A stretch of 49,589 nt of DNA. It comes from Pseudomonadota bacterium. Its GTDB lineage: Bacteria; Myxococcota_A; UBA9042; GCA-2863065. The notes below the pieces were generated by a model that made no database searches, had not been told where the DNA came from, and saw nothing but the letters and a program-made list of their open reading frames with translations. The stretch lies in assembly GCA_947498315.1 (NCBI GenBank), contig CANMLD010000009.1, forward strand, positions 1 to 49,589, in the 5' to 3' direction. Made by a program: the position numbers and the translations under genes. Positions 8,374 to 17,022 of this stretch are shown in pieces (within the stretch, counting starts at the first letter, position 1; the number at the start of each line of letters is the position of its first letter).

Positions 8374-10310
8374 GAGCGAGTGGGGCCCGGCACTCCCACG
8401 AAGGTCAGCGCTTGACCCGACGGGGTGCCAATGAGTTCGCTATCTCGCATCACGGTCCGACCCCGAATGATCGTGGCCACCGGGACCCCTTGGAAGGTCA
8501 CACCTTCAAAAGGGCTCCAGCCGCAGCGTGACGCCGCCATCGCCCGAGTGAACGTACGGCGAGCGGCCAGGTCGACGAGCGTGAGGTCAGCGTCGTACCC
8601 AACCGCAATACGCCCTTTACGCACGATGCCAAAGACCCGCGCCGGACCGGCGGCGGTGAGATCGACGACTCGCTCGAGGGAGAGCCGCCCAGCCGCGGCG
8701 TGGTCGAGAAGAACTGTCAGCAAGGTCTGGACGCCCGGCATCCCCGATGGTGTGCCCGGATAGGCCTTGCTCTTCTCCTGGAGCGAGTGCGGCGCGTGGT
8801 CGCTGCCGACGACGTCGACGAGCCCGGAGTTCACTGCCCACCAGAGCGCCGCACGGTGCTCCTCGCCACGAATGGGTGGGTTCATCTGGGCCAATGTCCC
8901 CAGGCGCTCGTAGCACTCCGGGGCGGCAAAGGTGAGGTGCTGTGGGGTGACTTCGAAGGTCGCGATGTCCTTGTACGCTGCAAGGAGGGGCAGTTCACCA
9001 CGGCTCGTGACGTGAAGCACGTGAACGGGGCGCCCCACCCGGCGCGCGAGTGGCAGAAGTTGCTCGACGGCCGTGACCGCGGCGACCTCGTCACGCCATA
9101 CTGGGTGGTCAGCGACGACGTGCGCCAAGTGCCGGCGCGCCTCGAGGCGCCGCTCGTCCTCCGCGTGGACAGCCACGCGACGGCGTCCAGAACGAAGGAC
9201 GGCTTCGAGGACGCCAAGATCATCGACCAAGAGACTGCCGGTCGAGCTGCCCATGAAGACTTTGATGCCGGCGGCGCCAGGCAAGCTCTCGAGCTCGCCG
9301 GTCATGTGAGCGTTCTCGGGGCAAGCCCCGACGAAGAACGCGAAGTCGGCCCATGCGGTCTCTCGCGCGCGAGCAACCTTCCAACCGAGGAGTTCAGCCG
9401 TCGTCGTACTCGGCTTCGTATTGGGCATCTCCATGAACGACGTGACGCCGCCGAGCACGGCACTCGCGCTGCCGCTGCCGATGTCCTCCTTGTGCTCTAG
9501 TCCCGGCTCGCGAAAGTGGACCTGAGTGTCGATGGCACCGGGGAGCACATGCAGCCCAGTCGCGTCGATGCGTTCAGCTGACCTGCACCCGCCCAGCGAG
9601 CCGAGAGCGACTATGCGTCCTCCTCGGACACCCACGTCGGCCCGGACGATCCCGCTTGGCGTCACGACACTTCCACCGGAGACGACGAGGTCGAAGCTCT
9701 CTTCCCGCGGCGCAGACGCAACGAACCCGGAACTACCCGAGGAGAGCTCCCACGATGGTGCAGCGAACGAACGTGCGGCCTCATGGAAGGCGGCGAGCAC
9801 AGCACGAAGTGAGGATGAGATCCGCTCCGGTTCGCACGCGAGGAGGGTCTCTAGCTCCGCTAGCGACACCCACTCGAGCCCTGCGACCTCCGCCGGATCG
9901 GGCGAGAACGTGGGCAACGAACCATCGGAGACGTCCGTAATGCCCGCCGTTCGAGCAACGTAGACCGTCATGAACTCATGCGCCGTCTCCACAGACGCGG
10001 AGAGCTTGCCGAGCCAATGCAACGCCGGCGCCTTTACCCCCAGCTCTTCCGCGAACTCCCGAATCGCCGTGCCGAAAGGATCCTCACCAGCGCCCACGTG
10101 CCCACTCGCCGACGCTCCGAGAAGCCCCGGGCTCTCATCTTTGATGAGCGAGCGCCGCTGCAAGAGAAGCCGCCCATCACTGTGATACAGCAAGACACTC
10201 ACCGCGCGATGGCGCAGCCCTCGCCGATGAACCTCAGAGCGGGGCAGAACGTCTACCGGCACATCGCTACCGTCAACCACATCGAAGAGCTCATCGTCGG
10301 TCGTCATCAT
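8370..10310 (-). CDS. Nudix hydrolase-dihydroorotase fusion protein
   Basis: A 646-residue two-domain protein. Residues 1-~180 are a YfcD/IPP-isomerase-like Nudix domain with a perfect Nudix box (residues 70-92: GHVGAGE, REFAEELGV). After a Ser-rich linker, residues ~205-640 form a cyclic amidohydrolase of the dihydroorotase type: DTQVHFREPG (261-270), the carboxylysine candidate GIKVFMG (K350), AVHAED (H383), HVLHVTS (H434) and SDHAPHS (D505). The first His of the usual HxH is Gln263, a form I recall from other class I dihydroorotases. Dihydroorotase makes dihydroorotate for pyrimidines; hydantoinase or allantoinase is an alternative. ATGATG at 10305-10310 follows AAGGGGAAGG. Coupled to the phoX-like gene. 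Confidence 0.88.
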   Translation of the reverse strand: MMTTDDELFDVVDGSDVPVDVLPRSEVHRRGLRHRAVSVLLYHSDGRLLLQRRSLIKDESPGLLGASASGHVGAGEDPFGTAIREFAEELGVKAPALHWLGKLSASVETAHEFMTVYVARTAGITDVSDGSLPTFSPDPAEVAGLEWVSLAELETLLACEPERISSSLRAVLAAFHEAARSFAAPSWELSSGSSGFVASAPREESFDLVVSGGSVVTPSGIVRADVGVRGGRIVALGSLGGCRSAERIDATGLHVLPGAIDTQVHFREPGLEHKEDIGSGSASAVLGGVTSFMEMPNTKPSTTTAELLGWKVARARETAWADFAFFVGACPENAHMTGELESLPGAAGIKVFMGSSTGSLLVDDLGVLEAVLRSGRRRVAVHAEDERRLEARRHLAHVVADHPVWRDEVAAVTAVEQLLPLARRVGRPVHVLHVTSRGELPLLAAYKDIATFEVTPQHLTFAAPECYERLGTLAQMNPPIRGEEHRAALWWAVNSGLVDVVGSDHAPHSLQEKSKAYPGTPSGMPGVQTLLTVLLDHAAAGRLSLERVVDLTAAGPARVFGIVRKGRIAVGYDADLTLVDLAARRTFTRAMAASRCGWSPFEGVTFQGVPVATIIRGRTVMRDSELIGTPSGQALTFVGVPGPTRS

Positions 10311-10381
10311 CCTTCCCCTTGGGGGCCCTCACCGCCCCACTATGCCAACCATACCCGCACCCGGCACTGCTGACAGCAACA

Positions 10382-10484
10382 ATGGCCGTCACTCGATGGC
10401 CGTCACTCGATGGCCGTCACTCGATGGCCGATGCTCGATGCTCGATGGCCGATGCTCGATGGCCGATGCTCGATGGCCGATGCT
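10382..10484. repeat. 14-bp intergenic tandem repeat (~7.5 units)
   Basis: Consecutive units of ATGGCCGTCACTCG (three copies from 10382) grade into ATGGCCGATGCTCG (four further full or partial copies), with one half unit (ATGCTCG) at 10438-10444. It occupies most of the 205-bp gap between the Nudix-dihydroorotase start and the stop of the GT-C-like gene. I see no coding sense in it; slippage origin is likely. Confidence 0.9.
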
Positions 10485-10515
10485 GGCGGTACTCTCATGA
10501 ACAGCGACGCAACAA

Positions 10516-12162
10516 CTACCTGTCGAGCACGACTCGAAACGGCCCCTCCTCCTCCCCATCGAACCTGACGAACTCGGCATCCGCCCGCCACCGAGGGCAG
10601 AGGCAAGCGCCACCCACCTCAGGGATCGATTCGATGTCTTCATGGACAGCATAGAAGGCCTCACTGAGTGACCGTAGCGACGGAAGCTGTGCCATGTCCG
10701 GCGCCGTTGCGACTCGAGCACACCCGCAACGCGGCTCCCCAACCAACAACGGGACCGCTGAAAGTGGCGTCGAGAAGGCCCGAAACCGCGCCGCTGCCGC
10801 GATCGTGTCCCGAGGTTCGACGACCCTGAGCGCACGATTGGCCGGCCACTCACCGGTGAACAGTAGCGTCGCCGCAATGAGCCGCGCACCGATCACGGCG
10901 TACGGCCGACAGTGAGCAATGAGAATCAACGTAGAAACGGCCAAGACGGCAGCCACGAGCGCGAGCCTCGTCGCGCGCGAGCCAACGCCCAGCACCCGGT
11001 CAAGGACGGTACCGCCGAACAGCGCCGGTCCAACGAGCGCCACGTTCAGGTGACGCAGATTCCAATCCGGCGTCACGCCCGCCGCGTGGCCGAGCGTCGG
11101 CAAAAGCATGTCGGCCAACGCAGGGCTCGCCGCTACAAACAACCAGGCCAGGGCAAAGATGCTGAGTCGCCGAAACTGCGGCTCCCCAACAGGCCGCATC
11201 AGCGCGATCCCGGCCCAGAGACCAGCGACCGCACCGGTCCCGAGCCCGAACACCCACCCGAGGCCCGCCACGGTAGGAACTACGGTCAGCACCACGAGTC
11301 CCCACGACGCGGAGAGCACGGTATCTAGCTTCAACGCTGACGCGAAGTGCTCCAGATACTCGACGTGCATCACGTTGCCTGGCTCCCGCAACACGAAGAA
11401 ACGGAACCCGAGGAGCGCCGCCGCTACCGTCCCCGAAACCAGCACTGGCGCCCACCCTGACCTCAACCGACGCCATCCCCCCTCGAAGAGAAGCACGATG
11501 ACCAAGAGCCCAGCCACCACGATGCCCTGCTCCTTGGACAGGCCCGCAATCGCCGTGAGCACGCCTCCGAGGACGAGTCGATGCCCCCGAGCGAGGACAA
11601 TGACGGCCAGCAGCGAGAGGATCACCATCAACTGCGTCTCTTGCGCATTGATCCAGGAGATGGTCTCGGCGAACGACGGATGAACCAGGTAGAGCGCCGC
11701 CGCGAGTCGCGTCGCCAAGGTCGACAGATGCAGGCGGCGCCCGAGGACAGCGACCAGCAAGGCGGTGACGACGTGAAGCAGCGCCGTCATCAGCCGCCAT
11801 GCCCACCATGCCGTCCCAAACGCCCAGTACTCGAGCCCAAACCACAGATTCGTCACGGGACGCCAGATCGGCTCGCGATGATTGCCGTACTCGGAGAAGA
11901 GTCGCCCCAACGCGTCCCAGTCGGTGGTGTGCGTCGAGAGCCACCTCCCGATGGCGAAGAAATACCAGTCGTCCTCATCAAGCGGAGGGTTCGGGAGGAG
12001 CCACCCCACCGCAAAGGCCAAGCCCCCTGCCGGAATAGTCCAAACCCACCACGGCAGTCCTACGACATCACGCTCCAGCGACGTCGTTGGCCGTCGCACG
12101 ATCGCCGAGACGACCGCGCACGCAATCAGGAGCGCCGCGCCGTGCCGCGGATCGATGTTCAA
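10516..12162 (-). CDS. Polytopic membrane protein, GT-C glycosyltransferase-like
   Basis: A 548-residue protein with roughly ten hydrophobic segments over residues 1-430 (e.g. VWTIPAGGLAFAVGWLL, LLHVVTALLVAVLG, GIVVAGLLVIVLLF) and a soluble C-terminal ~110 residues with a CxC and a CLC motif (RCGCARV, GGACLCPRW). The first periplasmic loop has acidic LDEDDWYFF, the position and type of the catalytic acidic residues in GT-C/PMT-family glycosyltransferases, and the second holds HREPIWRPVTNLWF. These features suggest transfer of sugar from a polyprenyl donor; the acceptor is unknown. It starts at TTG 12162, overlapping the TGA of the CARDB gene, so production depends on coupling to it. Confidence 0.75.
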   Translation of the reverse strand: MNIDPRHGAALLIACAVVSAIVRRPTTSLERDVVGLPWWVWTIPAGGLAFAVGWLLPNPPLDEDDWYFFAIGRWLSTHTTDWDALGRLFSEYGNHREPIWRPVTNLWFGLEYWAFGTAWWAWRLMTALLHVVTALLVAVLGRRLHLSTLATRLAAALYLVHPSFAETISWINAQETQLMVILSLLAVIVLARGHRLVLGGVLTAIAGLSKEQGIVVAGLLVIVLLFEGGWRRLRSGWAPVLVSGTVAAALLGFRFFVLREPGNVMHVEYLEHFASALKLDTVLSASWGLVVLTVVPTVAGLGWVFGLGTGAVAGLWAGIALMRPVGEPQFRRLSIFALAWLFVAASPALADMLLPTLGHAAGVTPDWNLRHLNVALVGPALFGGTVLDRVLGVGSRATRLALVAAVLAVSTLILIAHCRPYAVIGARLIAATLLFTGEWPANRALRVVEPRDTIAAAARFRAFSTPLSAVPLLVGEPRCGCARVATAPDMAQLPSLRSLSEAFYAVHEDIESIPEVGGACLCPRWRADAEFVRFDGEEEGPFRVVLDR

Positions 12163-14561
12163 CGCCGTGGAGACTGCGGGGATGGGCGACGGGCCAGACA
12201 GAGCAGCGTCATCAAGGCGCCCACCAGGAGCAATGCCCGCCCAGGCCCCGGAGCTTTCGCAGCGGCAACGCAGCCCTCATCGAGCGTCGAGTACACCCCA
12301 GAAGAGAGGTCCGTCGCCGAGAAAGGACCCACCCCTCCATCGCCACCCGAGTCGGGCGCTCCCCCATCGACGCTACCGCTGACATCGCCATCGCCCGGGT
12401 TGTCCGAATCAGGGTTGCCATCGCCGTCACCGACCTGATCCTCCGGGATGCAAACATCGAACTCGTCCGGCTGCCAATCACCGTTGCAGCAGAATCCGGA
12501 GCTCACCGTCTCGGGTCCACACGCGCAGGGCGCCTCAATCTCGGTGTTCGGCACACAGACACACCCTTCCGCGTCTACGAAGAGGTTCACGAACCCGATG
12601 TTGTTCCCTTCGCCGAGCGGGTTGAAATCAGTCCCCTCTCCGATCTCATTCGAAGTATCGATGACGATCCACGACTTATAGGTCCCGGACGGCGACTCCT
12701 CTCGCTGAATGACGATGTCGAGACACTCCCCTGCAGCGAGCCCCGGTTCACCGCCGACCTCTTTGGACCCGTAGAAGACCGTCTTGTCACCGAGGCCAAA
12801 CTTGGAGCCGTTGAAGCCAGGGTTCTCGGGCGCGTCGTAGTAGACGTCCACCGCGAAGTGCTGTGCCGCGACGTCCCCGACGTTGCAGACCTTTACGGCG
12901 TAGTCGATGAGCGTGCAGCGAACAAAGCCGTCGAAGTCCACGACGACGAGGTCTGGACCTGCGGTGACAGGCGCCACGAACGAGACCACCTCCGGCCCGA
13001 AGACGTTGTTGGTCTCATCGAGCTCCGTCACGTTCCCAAGGAAGTCGAGGACGACCCACGTGCGATGTTCACCCGCGGTCGCGTCGTCCCAACACACGGA
13101 GACGGTGGTAGTCGCACCAGCGGCCAATGATGGGATAGTCAGATAATCCGCTGGTGCCGTCTCAATCGGCGCGTTCGGCGTGGTCGGTGCGACGCCGAGA
13201 GAGAAGAAGACGTCGACGTCGACCGACGTGGCGTCGAGCGTCCCGTCGTTCTCGATCTCGATCTCGTAACAAAGCGACGCCCCGGACAACTGCCACTGAA
13301 TCGACTTTACTGATAGGTCAGGTCGAATCGCTGCCGCTTCGACGTCGTAGGGGAACGGGCCCTCGAGGTTGTTCTCCACCGAGCACTCCGTTCCGATGCC
13401 ACCGTCGTCGATGGCGACCCAAGCGCGCCTTTCGGCGTTTGGCATCCCCTTCTGCACGTGCGGCGTGAGCGAGGCCTCCTCACCCGGTGCGAGCGCAGGC
13501 AAGGTCCAAATGAAGTCAGGCACTTGGCCTTCCACGGGCGCCGTAATGGAGTTGAAGAAGAGGTTCACGGTCGTGGGGCCGGATGCCTTCGCCCCAAGGT
13601 TCTTCACCTTCGCCGCGTAGGTCACGTCCGCTCCAACGACCTGAACGTTCAGCAGGCTGACGTCGAGATCCGGGCAGTCAGGCGACGCCGGGGTGACCGT
13701 CACCGAGACAGGCCCCCCGATGTTGTTGTTCTCGTCCGTCTCGTCGACGAGCCCTTCGAGGTCCACCATGGCACAGCCGGTGTGGCCACCCGGTGCGAGC
13801 TTGATGAGGAGGTCGACGGACGCCGTCGCCCCCGGCGCGAGCGCGGGCACATCGACGAAGACGTCACCGATGGCGTCGAGACTGACGGGCTTCACGAGCC
13901 ACGCGGCAGGAGGGCAAACGCCGCCGGGCGCATCGACCATCACGTCGACTTTGGCCGTCGCCGGCGACGCCTCCGTTCCGACGTTCTTCACGACGGCAGT
14001 GTATTTGACCTGAGCGCCTGACGCCTGCGCCACGACTGACTGTATACGCAGGTCTGGCCCCTTGCCGGCGAGCGCCGGGACCGTTCCGGGAATCGGTCCA
14101 GCCCGGTTGTTTGCCGACTGCGCCTCCTTGGTGACCGCGTAAGAGAACGACGCCAACTGCGGGTCGAAGGCAATGCTGTCGACGAGCGCCCACGCCGAGA
14201 AAGGTCCAGGTACCTCGAAGTCGAACTCGAACCCGAACTCCTCGAGCTGGTTTGGCGCCATGATCGCAGGCAACGCCACGATGAGCGGAGTGAAGTCGGT
14301 CGTAACCGGCGCCGAGGGCAGGTCCGGAAACAGGAGAACATCGACCCCGCAGTCACTGCACTCCGGCGAGATGTAGGCCACGTCGGACATGTCGGCGATG
14401 TCAGCGCTCTTGTTCTGGACCGTGACCTTGAACTGCACCCGGGCAGTCCCCGGAACGAGAGTCCACTCTGGAATGGCGATGACGAGGTCAGGCTTGGCCG
14501 AGGCGACCACGCTTCCGAGAAGCACAGCGAGCAACACGGCAGGTACAGCTCTCATGAACAA
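12159..14561 (-). CDS. Secreted CARDB-repeat protein with MYXO-CTERM-like tail
   Basis: An 800-residue surface protein. It has an N-terminal signal (MFMRAVPAVLLAVLLGSVVA), then about five CARDB-type Ig-like repeats, each starting PDL and ending in a V-D-E-T/N-E-N-N type strand (e.g. LVDETDENNNIGGP, TELDETNNVFGP). They span roughly residues 23-150, 168-290, 295-408, 415-530 and 536-660. A Cys-rich segment (CVCVPNTEIEAPCACG) and an Asp/Gly-rich spacer follow. The tail (GCVAAAKAPGPGR, a hydrophobic stretch, then LARRPSPQSPRR) has the Cys-TM-Arg layout of MYXO-CTERM sorting signals. CARDB domains are adhesion or spacer modules. The gene is coupled to the GT-C-like gene, a possible modifier of this protein. 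Confidence 0.85.
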   Translation of the reverse strand: MFMRAVPAVLLAVLLGSVVASAKPDLVIAIPEWTLVPGTARVQFKVTVQNKSADIADMSDVAYISPECSDCGVDVLLFPDLPSAPVTTDFTPLIVALPAIMAPNQLEEFGFEFDFEVPGPFSAWALVDSIAFDPQLASFSYAVTKEAQSANNRAGPIPGTVPALAGKGPDLRIQSVVAQASGAQVKYTAVVKNVGTEASPATAKVDVMVDAPGGVCPPAAWLVKPVSLDAIGDVFVDVPALAPGATASVDLLIKLAPGGHTGCAMVDLEGLVDETDENNNIGGPVSVTVTPASPDCPDLDVSLLNVQVVGADVTYAAKVKNLGAKASGPTTVNLFFNSITAPVEGQVPDFIWTLPALAPGEEASLTPHVQKGMPNAERRAWVAIDDGGIGTECSVENNLEGPFPYDVEAAAIRPDLSVKSIQWQLSGASLCYEIEIENDGTLDATSVDVDVFFSLGVAPTTPNAPIETAPADYLTIPSLAAGATTTVSVCWDDATAGEHRTWVVLDFLGNVTELDETNNVFGPEVVSFVAPVTAGPDLVVVDFDGFVRCTLIDYAVKVCNVGDVAAQHFAVDVYYDAPENPGFNGSKFGLGDKTVFYGSKEVGGEPGLAAGECLDIVIQREESPSGTYKSWIVIDTSNEIGEGTDFNPLGEGNNIGFVNLFVDAEGCVCVPNTEIEAPCACGPETVSSGFCCNGDWQPDEFDVCIPEDQVGDGDGNPDSDNPGDGDVSGSVDGGAPDSGGDGGVGPFSATDLSSGVYSTLDEGCVAAAKAPGPGRALLLVGALMTLLCLARRPSPQSPRR

Positions 14562-14769
14562 GCCTCCGACACCACACGACTTTCCCGGCTGACTACCCGC
14601 TCGTGGGCAGGCAACGGCACCTGACCACTCACGGGCTACAGCGCCGCGACCTCCGCAGTATCGGGGAACCGCGACTCAGAATCCAGTGCGAGTCTTCGTC
14701 AAAGCCCAACGCCGCTTCCGCTTGCTCGCCATATGGCGACCGCTGCACGCTCTCACAGAGAACCCACTC

Positions 14770-15732
14770 TCACTCGACCATCGCAGCGTGAAGTGCGTCC
14801 GTCGTCCGTCGCAGGCGGTCCAGATATCGCTCAGCCTCCCGCGCCCCACCCGGAATGATGACGAGTTGACATGACGTGAGCTGCGCTAGCCGTTCACTCG
14901 TGGCGCGGGGGCGATACTCTTCTTGCACGACCACGGCTGAGCTGCCCTTCATGAGCGAGAGCACCGCGGCGACATGCTTCGGGCTCGGCGGAATCCCGGG
15001 CAGCGGCTCGATGGTCGCAAGCCGCGTCAGACCAAGCCAGTGTTCGAGGTACGTGAGTGACTGATGGTAGCTGACGACAGTCCGCCGAGCCGCCGGGATC
15101 GCATCGAAGCGAGCACGCTCGGACGTCGCGAACGCCAGGAGAGCGCTCTTCAGGACCGTGGCCCGCGCGACGTAGCCTTGTGCGTTCGCCGGATCGAGTC
15201 GCGCGAGCCGTGCTGCGAGTGTCATGGCGACGGCCGCGCCCGAGCGTGGTTCATACGCGTAGTGCGGGTTCCCCTGTGCGTGAACGTCGCCCTCTGACCG
15301 CGCAACGGGCCCCTTCGGGACTTCAAGCCGCGCCACTGCCGTTGACGCGTCGAAATACCCCGGTCCGCCGGGCTGTATCGCCGGGTTCCGCGCATTGACG
15401 AGCATCGGCGGCAACCAGCCGACCTCGAGCTCCATTCCGTTGACGATGAGCAAGTCCGCTCGGCTGAGAGGGACGAGGAGCGTTGGTCGCGGGTCCACGT
15501 AGTGAGGATCTTCGGCCGCGAAGGAGAGCACCGTAACCGTCCCAGCATCCCCGACGACCTCACGTGCGATGGCGCCGAGATCCGGCAACGTCGCAACCAC
15601 ACGCACTCCGGCGGCGGCCGTCCTCGCCCCGAAGACCAGCCCGAGTGCCAGGATGACCCCCACGAGCCGCCTCGTCGCGCCTGACCACCGCCCCCCGACG
15701 CTCGGCCATCCAATTACCCGCAATGTGTTCAT
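14770..15732 (-). CDS. ZnuA/MntC-like metal-binding periplasmic protein (cluster A-I)
   Basis: About 320 residues from the ATG at 15732 (GGAG just upstream); a GTG at 15774, four bases after the preceding stop, is an alternative. The signal peptide ends FGARTAAAG. Metal-ligand motifs of the zinc/manganese solute-binding family are present in order: EDPHYVDPRPT, NGMELEVGWLPPML, GNPHYAYEP, SYHQSLTYLEHWLGL and EPLPGIPPSPKHV. The third His sits in the usual H-x3-xY context, and the fourth-ligand region is VQEEYRPRAT. It is the last gene of a three-gene unit with an outer-membrane barrel and a Cys/His lipoprotein. No ATPase or permease gene is adjacent, which is unusual for this family. Confidence 0.9.
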   Translation of the reverse strand: MNTLRVIGWPSVGGRWSGATRRLVGVILALGLVFGARTAAAGVRVVATLPDLGAIAREVVGDAGTVTVLSFAAEDPHYVDPRPTLLVPLSRADLLIVNGMELEVGWLPPMLVNARNPAIQPGGPGYFDASTAVARLEVPKGPVARSEGDVHAQGNPHYAYEPRSGAAVAMTLAARLARLDPANAQGYVARATVLKSALLAFATSERARFDAIPAARRTVVSYHQSLTYLEHWLGLTRLATIEPLPGIPPSPKHVAAVLSLMKGSSAVVVQEEYRPRATSERLAQLTSCQLVIIPGGAREAERYLDRLRRTTDALHAAMVE

Positions 15733-15777
15733 GGGCTCCCTACGAGCGACCGGAAGACCGGCGCCGATCTGCACGCG

Positions 15778-17022
15778 TCAAAGTGAGTGGGCACCGTGCG
15801 CCCCCACGAGCAATTCGAGGCCGAGCACGACGCTCCAGACGGGCGCCTCGCGAAAACCGGCGAGGTCCGACGCCATTTCCAGGCGTATCCGCGAAAAATG
15901 TGAGGGCCAGTACGTGCCCTGCACCGTCGCGCGCTGCCGCAGCGACGTCCACTCGGGATCGAGTGGGTCGAGCGCTGCCGAATCGCCTAGTGGACCCGTG
16001 ACGGCCTCGTAGCGCGCCCCAATCGACCACTCCGGGTCGATGTCCCACACGAGCGAGGCGAATCCGCCCACGTCCTGCACGACGTCGTCTGGAACCTGAC
16101 GCGTGCGAAACAGGGCTTCGAGCGCGAAGGTCAGCGCCGTACGCTCCGCGTTGCCACGCGGTCGATGACGAACGAGCAGGTCCAGCCCGTAGATCTCAGA
16201 CCGAGTCTCTCTCCCACTTGGATTTGGACCGAACTGCCCGCTCAGGCCAAAACCGACGCCGGTGTCTACCGACGCGTCCCAAAACTGCTTCACCCCGAGC
16301 AGATAGACGAAATCGCCGATGCTCTCGATCTCACCGTTTGCGCTGCCACCGTAGGACCGCATGCAGCAGTCGCCGTCTGGCATCTGCATGGACGACACGA
16401 GCTCGAGAAACCACGGCGCGGGCGCGAGCCAGGAGAGCTCGACGCCCAGCCCGCGGTTGCCCTCACTGCCGAAGAACTTCCCAATGGCGAGCGGCTGCGC
16501 CGAGAACTGCCACGCGTGCGGGTGCGAGGCGTTGGCCCGCCCGAAACGCGACAAGAACTGACCCGCCCGAATCTGAAAGCCAGCGGGGATGCCGAGGCTG
16601 GTCCCATAGGCCTCTTCGATCTCGACGCCGAAAAGCGCGAACGCGAAGTTCGCATCGAAGCGCAGGTAAGGGTCAGCCGCAGCCCCGACGGCCAGCTCCA
16701 GGGACTGGAAGTTGAAGCCCACCGTGCTCGGGTCGTGCCCACCGGTCCAACCGGGCTCGTCCGAATGCCATGCGCCCGCCACGTCGAGGATGAACGCCAT
16801 CTCGGGGAGAAAGGCGGCCGCGCCAGGCGAGTCGCCACCCGTAGGGATGGGCAAGGCCTGGTCTTCGCCCGCGTCTGCCGCGAGCGCCTTCTCCAGCGCA
16901 AGGAGCTCCTCCGGCGTCGGCTCGGCCGGCGTCACGGGCGGTTCGGAGGCCGCGAGCACCCGCGAGAGTAACGACAGCGCGATGACGAACGCGCTGGAGG
17001 AACGCCAGCAGCCGACGCTCAT
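15778..17022 (-). CDS. Outer-membrane beta-barrel protein, porin-like, metal-cluster partner
   Basis: A 414-residue protein with a signal peptide (AFVIALSLLSRVLAA), a Pro/Glu-rich N-terminal segment (PPVTPAEPTPEELLALEKAL) and then alternating beta strands with aromatic girdles through to the end (GFNFQSLELAVG, FDANFAFALFGVEIEEAYG, LGVELSWLAP, TALTFALEALFR, SIGARYEAVTG, WSVVLGLELLVG). This is a barrel of porin or channel type. Its ATG overlaps the TGA of the upstream lipoprotein gene, and the ZnuA-like gene follows within a few bases. Context suggests passage of a transition metal across the outer membrane, but the substrate is inferred. Confidence 0.8.
   Translation of the reverse strand: MSVGCWRSSSAFVIALSLLSRVLAASEPPVTPAEPTPEELLALEKALAADAGEDQALPIPTGGDSPGAAAFLPEMAFILDVAGAWHSDEPGWTGGHDPSTVGFNFQSLELAVGAAADPYLRFDANFAFALFGVEIEEAYGTSLGIPAGFQIRAGQFLSRFGRANASHPHAWQFSAQPLAIGKFFGSEGNRGLGVELSWLAPAPWFLELVSSMQMPDGDCCMRSYGGSANGEIESIGDFVYLLGVKQFWDASVDTGVGFGLSGQFGPNPSGRETRSEIYGLDLLVRHRPRGNAERTALTFALEALFRTRQVPDDVVQDVGGFASLVWDIDPEWSIGARYEAVTGPLGDSAALDPLDPEWTSLRQRATVQGTYWPSHFSRIRLEMASDLAGFREAPVWSVVLGLELLVGAHGAHSL

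Noticed and set aside
10382-10484. Coding sense of the 14-bp repeat (frames continue through it)
   Set aside because: Open only because the unit lacks stops in some frames; the product would be a meaningless repeat of Ser/Met/Ala/Asp-type peptides.
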